Assembly: GCF_900188185.1 (NCBI RefSeq) | Contig: NZ_FZPA01000003.1 | Span: 62,001-126,000 of the forward strand | Reading direction: 5' to 3' | DNA: 64,000 bases | From: Sphingopyxis indica | Lineage (GTDB): Bacteria; Pseudomonadota; Alphaproteobacteria; Sphingomonadales; Sphingomonadaceae | Part shown: piece after piece, positions 16,692 through 24,256 of the stretch | How the letters are laid out: every line of letters starts with the position of its first letter | How positions within the stretch are numbered: position 1 is the stretch's first letter | Notes under the pieces: generated by a model | What the model was told of the DNA's origin: nothing | What the model saw: only the letters and a program-made list of their open reading frames with translations | Databases searched by the model: none | Translations under genes and position numbers: made by a program

Positions 16692-19049
16692 ATGGACGGA
16701 ACCGGTGGCCCCGGCGTCTCGCGGCGCGACGTGCTGCAGGGGATGACCGCGGCCGCCGCCGTCCTGCCCGCTGCCGGCGCGGCGGCGGCACCGGCGCCCC
16801 CGGCCCCGGCGTCCCGGCTGTGGTATCGCCAGCCCGCGAGCGATTGGATCGAAGCGCTGCCGGTCGGCAACGGCCGGATCGGCGCGATGATCTTTGGCGG
16901 CACCGCGCACGAACGGCTCCAGCTCAACGAGGATACGCTGTGGACCGGCGGCCCCTATGACCCGGTCAACCCGGCAGCGCGGGACGCGCTGCCCGAGGTG
17001 CGCCGTCTCGTCGCCGCAGGGCGATATGCCGAAGCCGAAGCGCTGGCCGACGCCCGGTTGATGGGCACCCCGCGCACTCAGATGGCCTATCAGTCGGTCG
17101 GGCATCTGCTGCTCGACCTGCCCGCCGCCGAGCCTGGCGAAATCACCGGCTACCGTCGCGAACTCGATCTCGATTCGGCGGTGTCGACGGTGCGCTTTCG
17201 GCTCGACGGCGTCGGCCACCGACGCGAAATTTTCGCCTCCGCCCCCGACGATGTGCTCGTGGTGCGGCTTGCCGCCGACGCGCCGTTCGACCTCGATGTC
17301 GCCCTGACGTCGGGGCAGCCCGAAGCGCACGCCGTCGCGGCGGGCGACATGGTGACGCTGACCGGCCGCAACGCCGCGCGGGCCGGTGTGGCGGGCGCGC
17401 TGCGCTTCGCCGCCCGCGCACTGGTCGAGGTCGATGGCGGCGCAGTCGCGCCGCTCGGCGACCGGCTGCGCGTGAAGGGCGCCCGCGCGATCACCGTGAT
17501 GATCGCGATGGCGACGAGCTATCGCCGCTTCGACGATGTCGCGGGCGATCCCGAAGCCGCGACGCTCGACGCGCTGCACCGCGCCCGCGAGCGCGGCTTC
17601 GCGCGGCTGCGCGCCGATGCGGTCGCGGCGCATCGGGCGCTTTTCCGGCGGGTATCGCTCGATCTGGGCACGACGCCGGCAGCCCTGCGCCCGACCGACG
17701 AGCGGGTGCGCGCCGACCGCCTCGCCGACGATCCCGCACTGGCGGCGCTCTATTTCGACTATGGGCGCTATCTGCTGATCGCTTCCTCGCGGCCGGGAAG
17801 CCAGCCGGCGAATCTGCAGGGCATCTGGAACGGTTCCGACGATCCGCCGTGGCAGTCGAAATATACGGTCAATATCAACACCGAGATGAATTACTGGCCC
17901 GCCGAAGTCACCGCGCTCGGCGAATGCACCGAGCCGTTGCTGCGGATGGTGCGCGAGCTTGCGATCACCGGCGAGAAGACCGCGCGCGAGATGTATGGCG
18001 CGCGCGGCTGGATGTGCCATCACAACAGCGACCTGTGGCGCGCCACCGCCCCGATCGACGGCGCGAAATGGGGGATGTGGCCGACCGGCGGCGCGTGGCT
18101 GTGTACCCATTTATGGGAACGCTATGACTATGGCCGCGACCGCGACTTCCTGCGCGCGGCTTATCCGCTGATGCGCGGCGCCGCGCTGTTCTTCCTCGAC
18201 ACGCTGCAAAGCGATCCGGTCACGGGCGAACTGGTGACCAACCCGTCCATCTCACCCGAAAACCGGCATGGGTTCGGGGCCGCCATCTGCGCCGGCCCCG
18301 CGATGGACAACCAGATTTTGCGCGACCTGTTCGACCAGGTGGCGACGGCGGCGGGCATTCTGGGCGTCGATGCGGATTTCGCGACCGAGATCCGCCGCGC
18401 GCGGGCGCGGCTCGCCCCCGACCGGATCGGCGCGCAAGGGCAGCTTCAGGAGTGGCGCGAGGATTGGGACGCGCTCGCCCCCGAGCCCGACCATCGCCAC
18501 GTCTCGCACCTCTATGCGCTGTTTCCGAGCGACCAGATCGACCCCGAACGCACGCCCGGCTTCGCCGCGGCCGCGCGCCGGTCGCTCGAACTGCGCGGCG
18601 ACGAATCGACCGGCTGGGCGACCGCCTGGCGCGCCGCGCTTTGGGCGCGGCTGGGCGAAGCCGATCATGCCCACCGCATCCTCGCCTTTCTGCTGGGGCC
18701 GGGCCGCACCTATCCCAATTTGTTCGACGCGCATCCGCCCTTCCAGATCGACGGAAATTTCGGCGGCACGCGCGCCATCGCCGAAATGCTGATGCGCAGC
18801 CGCGGCGACGCGATCAGGCTGCTGCCCGCGCTGCCCGCCGCCTGGCCCGACGGTTCGGTCGCGGGTCTGCGCGCGCGCGGGCGCTGCCGGGTCGATATTC
18901 GCTGGCGCGGCGGCCGGATCGAGGAGGCGGTGCTGACCGCCGAGGCCGGCGGCATACGCCGCGTCTCGTGCGCCGGCCGCTCGGTCGAGGTCGCGCTTGC
19001 GGGCGGGCGGCCGGTCCGGCTGCGCGGCGAAAGCCTGACCGCCGGATGA
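16692..19049 (+). CDS. GH95 alpha-L-fucosidase/alpha-L-galactosidase
   Basis: A 785-residue protein with a Tat-like signal (SRRDVLQG at residues 10-17). The GH95 catalytic set is visible: N394 and N396 in NINTEMNYWPAE, E523 in SPEN and D687 in FQIDGNFGG. This inverting family removes terminal alpha-1,2-L-fucose or L-galactose, which decorate xyloglucan. It has no good ribosome site of its own and begins two bases after GH51, so it depends on coupled translation. The much longer open frame that runs upstream through GH51 is a shadow; the start was set by the signal peptide. It ends exactly where the convergent GntR gene ends. Confidence 0.88.
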   Translation: MDGTGGPGVSRRDVLQGMTAAAAVLPAAGAAAAPAPPAPASRLWYRQPASDWIEALPVGNGRIGAMIFGGTAHERLQLNEDTLWTGGPYDPVNPAARDALPEVRRLVAAGRYAEAEALADARLMGTPRTQMAYQSVGHLLLDLPAAEPGEITGYRRELDLDSAVSTVRFRLDGVGHRREIFASAPDDVLVVRLAADAPFDLDVALTSGQPEAHAVAAGDMVTLTGRNAARAGVAGALRFAARALVEVDGGAVAPLGDRLRVKGARAITVMIAMATSYRRFDDVAGDPEAATLDALHRARERGFARLRADAVAAHRALFRRVSLDLGTTPAALRPTDERVRADRLADDPALAALYFDYGRYLLIASSRPGSQPANLQGIWNGSDDPPWQSKYTVNINTEMNYWPAEVTALGECTEPLLRMVRELAITGEKTAREMYGARGWMCHHNSDLWRATAPIDGAKWGMWPTGGAWLCTHLWERYDYGRDRDFLRAAYPLMRGAALFFLDTLQSDPVTGELVTNPSISPENRHGFGAAICAGPAMDNQILRDLFDQVATAAGILGVDADFATEIRRARARLAPDRIGAQGQLQEWREDWDALAPEPDHRHVSHLYALFPSDQIDPERTPGFAAAARRSLELRGDESTGWATAWRAALWARLGEADHAHRILAFLLGPGRTYPNLFDAHPPFQIDGNFGGTRAIAEMLMRSRGDAIRLLPALPAAWPDGSVAGLRARGRCRVDIRWRGGRIEEAVLTAEAGGIRRVSCAGRSVEVALAGGRPVRLRGESLTAG

Positions 19050-19847
19050 TCAGATGTCGTCGGCTGGCCCCGGGCCCGCGGGCGGAATCGCCATCACGTC
19101 CTTCGTGTCCTTGAGCGCCAGTTCGACGAGCAGCCGCATCGCCTCGCTCGCGCCTTCGGCATCGCCGGCGACGATCGCATCGAGCACGCGCGCATGGTCG
19201 GGAATCGGGTCGCGGGGCAGTGCGCGCGTGCGCTGCTTGAACTGCGTGGTCCACGAAACCGCGGCGCCGATCGACGCGCTGATCACGATCAGGGCGTCAT
19301 TGTCGGTCGCGCGGAGCAGTGCATCGTGGAAATCGCGGTCGGCGGCGCGCCCCTCCGCGGTCGCGAGCGAATGGTGCCGCATTCCGTTCAGCGCGTCGCG
19401 CATCCGCTTGATGTCGGCCTTTGTCCGGCGCTGCGCCGCGAAGCCCGCCGCTGCGGGTTCGATCACCAGACGAAGCTCGAACAGGCTGCGCACGAGGCGC
19501 GCGTCGGGGGTGCCCGCAAAGGCCCAGGCGAGCACTTCGGGGTCGAGGAGATTCCAGCGTTCGCGCGGCAGCACGCGCGTTCCTGTCTTGGGCCGGCTCT
19601 GAACGAGACCCTTGGCTGCGAGCACCTGGATCGCTTCGCGATAGGCGCCGCGCGAGACGTCGAGCGCTTCCGCCGCCGCAATCTCCCCCGACAGGATATC
19701 GCCCGGCCCGAACTCACCCGACAGGATCGCGGTGCCGAGCTTGTTCGCGACCGCGCCGCGCAAGCGGCGCCCCGGCCCCCGTTCACGCGCGGCACCTGTC
19801 CCCCGTCTGGCTTTTTCGGCCCGATCGCCCGCCTTTTCCTTGTCCAT
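19050..19847 (-). CDS. FadR-type GntR/FCD transcriptional regulator
   Basis: A 265-residue regulator: a basic N-terminal tail, a GntR winged helix at about residues 30-95 (LGTAILSGEFGPGDILSGE, then DVSRGAYREAIQVLAAKGL), then an FCD domain with RLVIEPAAAGFAA and RDFHDALLRATDNDAL, whose His residues would form the metal/ligand site. It is the last gene of the receptor-halogenase-GH3 transcription unit and abuts GH95 tail to tail without a gap. It is a candidate reader of a sugar acid made by this pathway and a candidate binder of the TTGTnnnACAA sites. Confidence 0.85.
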   Translation of the reverse strand: MDKEKAGDRAEKARRGTGAARERGPGRRLRGAVANKLGTAILSGEFGPGDILSGEIAAAEALDVSRGAYREAIQVLAAKGLVQSRPKTGTRVLPRERWNLLDPEVLAWAFAGTPDARLVRSLFELRLVIEPAAAGFAAQRRTKADIKRMRDALNGMRHHSLATAEGRAADRDFHDALLRATDNDALIVISASIGAAVSWTTQFKQRTRALPRDPIPDHARVLDAIVAGDAEGASEAMRLLVELALKDTKDVMAIPPAGPGPADDI

Positions 19848-19914
19848 GACCCATGATCAAGGCGAAGGCCGCCGACAAGTCAACCGGGAACAACCCGTAG
19901 CGGTCCCTTCCGGC

Positions 19915-22587
19915 TCATCGCGGCAGGTCGCGCGGCGTGTCGACCGCGAAACTCGCTTCGCTGGTGGCGACGACGCCGGTTCCGGGCTGGCCCGACCCGA
20001 TCGTGACGCGGTAACGGCCCGCAGTCACCCGGCGGTCGCCGCCGGGCGTCACGCTCGACAGATCGCGCGGCGACAGCTCGAAGCGCAGCGTTTTCGTCTC
20101 GCCGGCTTTGAGCGAAACCCGCTGAAAACCGCGCAGCGCCAGTCGAGGCATTCCCGGGCGCGGCGGAAAGGAAAGATAGAGCTGCGCCACATCCTCGCCC
20201 GCCCGCGCGCCCTTGTTGACGACCTCGGTCGTGACGGTGACGCCGTCCTGCCCGCCACCGGGCGCCGCGCGCACGGTCAGCGGCCCATAGTCGAAATCCG
20301 TGTAGCTGAGGCCGTGGCCGAACGGATAGACGGGCGTGCCGGTGAAATAGCGATAGGTGCGCCCCTTCATCGCATAATCGTCGAACGGCGGCAGATCGTC
20401 GACACTGCGATAAAAAGTCAGCGGCAGGCGCCCCGACGGATTCGTCCGCCCGGTCAGGATATTCGCCACCGCGGTGCCGCCGGCCTCGCCCGGATACCAG
20501 GCTTCGAGGATCGCGGCGGCATGATCCTTGCCCCATTGCAGGTTGATCGGACTGCCGTTCATCGCGACGATGACGATCGGCTTGCCTGTCGCGCGCGCCT
20601 GTTCGAGCATCACGCGCTGATCGCGCGGCAGGTCGAGCGAGGTCTTGTCGCCGCCGGCAAAGCCCTCGATCTGGAACGATGTCTCCTCGGCTTCCATGTC
20701 GGAGGTCAGCCCGACGACCGCGACCAGCACGTCGGCGTCCGCGGCGGCGCGCGCAAGGTCGGCGGCCGGGGTCGGCGAGATGCGCTTCCACACCAGATCG
20801 GACCCGCCGCCCTCGATCGTGAAGGAATAGCGCTGTCCGGCAGTCAGCTGCATCGTCGTCAGGCTGGGCAGGTCGTTGTAGCGGCTGGCGCGGCGATCGG
20901 CGATCAGCTTTCCGTCGAAGGTCAGCACCCCGCCGGGCCCGGTCAGCCCGACGCGATAGGTGCCGCTCTTTGGCGCGACGAGGAAGCCGGTGAAGGTCCG
21001 GCGATGCACGTCGGCGACCTTGGCGAGTTCCAGCTGGCGGTCGCCGACATCGGGTTCGATCCGCGACACGACCGGCGTTGCCGAATATTCGACCGTTTTG
21101 AGGAATTTGTCGCGCTCGCCGGGTGCGAACTCGGCCGGCACGGGGGTCAGCGGATTATAATAGCGCACGAGCACGCCCGGCCGGCCGTCGGGGGTGCGCA
21201 GCGCCGAGGTCGGCACGCGGTCGCCGTCGGTGATCGACTCGCCGAACGGAACGAGCGTCACGCGTTCGTCGCCGAGCGCCGCGCGCAGCCCGTCGACCAC
21301 CGAAACCGGCGGGCCGGTCAGCGTCGAGGAATAATTGCCGCGCAGCACGCGCGTCGCGTCGCCGAGCGGGCCGATCACCGCGACGCGGCTTTCGGGCTTC
21401 AGCGGCAGGACGCCCGAATTTTTGAGCAGCACCATCGCCTTTTCGGCGGCGTCGAGCGCAAGCTGGCGGTGTTCGACGGCGCCGATCGCGCTCGCGGGCA
21501 CGGCGGGCGGCGCATCGGCGAGGCCCGCAAGGTCGCCGGTCCGGTAGCGGGCGGCGAAGAGGCGGACGAGGCTGTCGTCGATCTGCTCTTCGGTCAGCAA
21601 GCCCTGGGCCAGCGCATCGCGATAGCGGCGCTCGAGCCCCGCGGTATTGGACAGCGTGTTCGTGTTGCACTCATTGTCGACCCCGGTTCGCATCGCGATC
21701 GCGACCCCGGCCGCCGCGTCGGGGGCATATTTGTGATTTTCGTCGATGTCGCGCACCGCGTCGCAGTCGGAGACGACATAGCCCTCGAAACCCCAGGCGC
21801 CGCGCAGATGCGTCTTGAGCAGCAGGTCGCTCGCGCAGGCGGGCTGGCCGTTCACCCGGTTATAGGCGCACATGATCGACCCCGCACGCGCCTCGACGAT
21901 CGCGGCGCGGAAGGCGGGCAGATAGCTGTCCTCTATGTCATAGGGCGACACGAAGAAATTATCGCTGTGCCGCGTCGCCTCCGGTCCGCTGTGGACCGCG
22001 AAATGCTTGGGCGTGGCGATGACATGCGGGCGGTCGGGATCGGGGCCCTGCATACCGCGGATGAACGCCTTGCCCATTTCGGCGGTCAGAAAGGGGTCCT
22101 CGCCATAGGTTTCCTGGCCGCGACCCCAGCGCGGATCGCGGAAGATGTTGATGTTGGGCGACCAGGTGTCGAGCCCGGTGCCGATCCGCCCAAGCCGGCC
22201 GGTTTGCCGCGCCAGCGTGTGGAGCCCGCGCACCTCGGTGCCGATCGCGTCCGCCACGCGCTCGACAAGCGGCGTATCGAAGGTCGCGGCGAGCCCGATC
22301 GGTTCGGGAAAATTGGTGGTCGGCACCGGGCCGAGCGCGCCGTGCAGCGATTCGGTCCACCAGTTGTAGGCGGGAATGTCGAGGCGCGGGATGGCGGGGG
22401 CGGTGTTCAGAAGCTGCGGCAGCTTTTCCTCGAGCGTCATCTTCGCGACCAGATCGCGCGCGAGACGCACCGCCGCATCCTCCTCTGCGCCGCGCTGCTC
22501 GGCGGGTTGCGCGGGAGCGACGGCGGGCACCGCCGCCGCCGCCGACATCAGGGCGGCAACCATCACGCGCCGAGCCATCCAATTCAT
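19915..22587 (-). CDS. GH3 beta-xylosidase/beta-glucosidase with PA14 insertion
   Basis: An 890-residue exported enzyme (signal peptide to about PAVAPAQ). The N-terminal GH3 barrel has YNWWTESLHG (74-83), KHFAVHSGPE and the nucleophile D274 in VVSDCDAV. The alpha/beta sandwich follows (VMLEQARATGKPIVIVAMNG), interrupted by a PA14 domain at roughly 430-560, and a fibronectin-III-like domain ends the protein. The WW-ESLHG signature is more usual in beta-xylosidases than in glucosidases. The ATG at 22587 was chosen because a signal peptide follows and GGGGGT precedes it. It stands 47 bases after the halogenase gene in the same unit. Confidence 0.88.
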   Translation of the reverse strand: MNWMARRVMVAALMSAAAAVPAVAPAQPAEQRGAEEDAAVRLARDLVAKMTLEEKLPQLLNTAPAIPRLDIPAYNWWTESLHGALGPVPTTNFPEPIGLAATFDTPLVERVADAIGTEVRGLHTLARQTGRLGRIGTGLDTWSPNINIFRDPRWGRGQETYGEDPFLTAEMGKAFIRGMQGPDPDRPHVIATPKHFAVHSGPEATRHSDNFFVSPYDIEDSYLPAFRAAIVEARAGSIMCAYNRVNGQPACASDLLLKTHLRGAWGFEGYVVSDCDAVRDIDENHKYAPDAAAGVAIAMRTGVDNECNTNTLSNTAGLERRYRDALAQGLLTEEQIDDSLVRLFAARYRTGDLAGLADAPPAVPASAIGAVEHRQLALDAAEKAMVLLKNSGVLPLKPESRVAVIGPLGDATRVLRGNYSSTLTGPPVSVVDGLRAALGDERVTLVPFGESITDGDRVPTSALRTPDGRPGVLVRYYNPLTPVPAEFAPGERDKFLKTVEYSATPVVSRIEPDVGDRQLELAKVADVHRRTFTGFLVAPKSGTYRVGLTGPGGVLTFDGKLIADRRASRYNDLPSLTTMQLTAGQRYSFTIEGGGSDLVWKRISPTPAADLARAAADADVLVAVVGLTSDMEAEETSFQIEGFAGGDKTSLDLPRDQRVMLEQARATGKPIVIVAMNGSPINLQWGKDHAAAILEAWYPGEAGGTAVANILTGRTNPSGRLPLTFYRSVDDLPPFDDYAMKGRTYRYFTGTPVYPFGHGLSYTDFDYGPLTVRAAPGGGQDGVTVTTEVVNKGARAGEDVAQLYLSFPPRPGMPRLALRGFQRVSLKAGETKTLRFELSPRDLSSVTPGGDRRVTAGRYRVTIGSGQPGTGVVATSEASFAVDTPRDLPR

Positions 22588-22634
22588 CACTACCCCCTTC
22601 GTTCGGAAAAATGCGCCGCCCGCGCGGCGGGCGA

Positions 22635-24173
22635 TCAAATTGGCTGCATTCCGTGCTGCGCGATCTTGTCGAGCAGCTCGCGGTGCCGCGGCAGGCCAGC
22701 CATCAGCCGCGCGGTCTGCACCTCGGTCTCGCGCCGCGCGCGCCGCGCCAGTTCGGCATCGGTCGCCCCCTCGCCCTGCGGCGTTCGGGTCTGGTGGCCC
22801 ATTCCGTAGAGAACATATTGATAGCTGGCGGCAGGAAAAACCTCTTCGGCGCGGTCGAATTCGTCGTGCAGCCAGGGAGGCTGGAATTTCCACAACTCCA
22901 TCAGGTCGAGCAGCCGGCCGGGAATCGTCTCGGGCTGCCGGTTGTCGCGCCAGAAATCGCTGTCGTCGCGCCGGGTCAGCGCATAGTGAAGTTTGAGGAA
23001 GTCGATGATCCGCCCCCAGCGATAATGGGTCGTCGCGTTATAGCGGCGCGCGAGGACGTCCATGACCGCGCGGTTCGGCGGCAGTTGCTCGGCGATCATC
23101 TTGGCCGACAGTTCGACGAGGACGATCGCCGACGCCTCGAGCGGCTCGAGGAAGCCAGCCGCGAGCCCGACCGCGACGACATTGCCCTTCCAGAAGGTTT
23201 CGCGATGCCCCGACCGGATGGGAATGCGGCGCACGGTCAGCCCGTCCGCCGCCGGGCCGATATAGGCGCGCAGTTCGCGCTCGGCCTCGTCGGCGCTGAT
23301 GTGGCTGCTCGAAAAGACATGCCCGATGCCGCGCCGCGTCGGCAGCCCGATATCCCAGATCCAGCCCGCCGACTGCGCGGTCGAGATCGTGTGGCAGACG
23401 ACCGGATCGGCCGGATCGGCATAAGGAACCTGAACCGCCAGCGCGGTGTCGCAGAACAGCGTGTCGCCGCACGGCCGGAACGGCACCTGCATCGCATCGC
23501 CGATGAGCAGGGCGCGAAAGCCCGTGCAGTCGACGAAGAGGTCGCCCTCGATCACCGGCCCCTGCTCGGTTTCGAGCGCCGCCACGTCGCCCGATTCGGT
23601 CATCCGTACCTCGGTCACGTCGGCGAGAATGTGGCGGACCCCGAGGGTTTCGCAGCAATGGCGCTGAAGAAAGGCGGAGAATTTGCCCGCGTCGAGATGA
23701 TAGGCATAGTTCGCCAGCGCTTCATATTCGGGCGTCGCGATCGTCTTGGGCGCAAGCCCCGCGTCGCACAGCCGCCCCTGCGGCGTCACCGTATCGCAGA
23801 AGCTGCCGTCGCCATCCGCCAGCCAATGCGGCACCATATTCACCTGCGCGAACCCCTGCGGCAGCATCAGCGGGTGATAATAGCCGTCGTCGTCGGCGCC
23901 GGTCGTCCAGCGGTTGAAGCGCGCGCCCTGTTTGAACGCCGCGTCGCAATGACGGAAAAAGTCGGTTTCCGAGACGCCGATGCGCCGCAAGGTGGTGCGC
24001 AGCGTCGGCCAGGTCCCCTCCCCCACGCCGATAATCGGAACATTGGGCGATTCGACCAGCGTGACCTCGAACCCGTGGGGCATGCGCCCGCGATGCCGCG
24101 CGGCGATCACCCCGGCGGTCAGCCAGCCCGCCGTTCCGCCCCCCACGATGACAATGCGCTGAATCACTTGCAT
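22635..24173 (-). CDS. Flavin-dependent halogenase (tryptophan-halogenase-like family)
   Basis: A 512-residue PF04820 protein. GGGTAGW (11-17) binds FAD, K81 in FKQGARFNRW matches the catalytic lysine of PrnA-type halogenases, WIWDIGLP (271-278) is the WxWxIP-like signature that separates them from monooxygenases, and E346 in LEPLEASAI matches the second catalytic residue. Such proteins use FADH2, oxygen and halide to make hypohalous acid and halogenate an aromatic ring, but the many copies linked to TonB receptors have no established substrate. There is no tryptophan or antibiotic pathway nearby. It lies between the receptor and GH3 genes, behind a terminator. Confidence 0.88.
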   Translation of the reverse strand: MQVIQRIVIVGGGTAGWLTAGVIAARHRGRMPHGFEVTLVESPNVPIIGVGEGTWPTLRTTLRRIGVSETDFFRHCDAAFKQGARFNRWTTGADDDGYYHPLMLPQGFAQVNMVPHWLADGDGSFCDTVTPQGRLCDAGLAPKTIATPEYEALANYAYHLDAGKFSAFLQRHCCETLGVRHILADVTEVRMTESGDVAALETEQGPVIEGDLFVDCTGFRALLIGDAMQVPFRPCGDTLFCDTALAVQVPYADPADPVVCHTISTAQSAGWIWDIGLPTRRGIGHVFSSSHISADEAERELRAYIGPAADGLTVRRIPIRSGHRETFWKGNVVAVGLAAGFLEPLEASAIVLVELSAKMIAEQLPPNRAVMDVLARRYNATTHYRWGRIIDFLKLHYALTRRDDSDFWRDNRQPETIPGRLLDLMELWKFQPPWLHDEFDRAEEVFPAASYQYVLYGMGHQTRTPQGEGATDAELARRARRETEVQTARLMAGLPRHRELLDKIAQHGMQPI

Positions 24174-24182
24174 GCGGCCATT

Positions 24183-24240
24183 GTTACAAAAAATCGGGGT
24201 TACAAAAAATCGGGCGGAATGCGAATGATCGCATTCCGCC
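24183..24240 (-). terminator. Intrinsic terminator/attenuator after the receptor gene, with duplicated T-tract
   Basis: Read on the minus strand, GGCGGAATGCG pairs perfectly with CGCATTCCGCC (24230-24240 and 24213-24223, six-base loop) and is followed by CGATTTTTT. The 16-base unit gttacaaaaaatcggg (+ strand) is repeated exactly at 24183-24198 and 24199-24214, so there are two T-tracts. It lies between the receptor stop and the halogenase start, which suggests that only part of the receptor transcripts continue into halogenase and GH3. Confidence 0.8.
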
Positions 24241-24256
24241 CCATGGGAGGCCCCCG

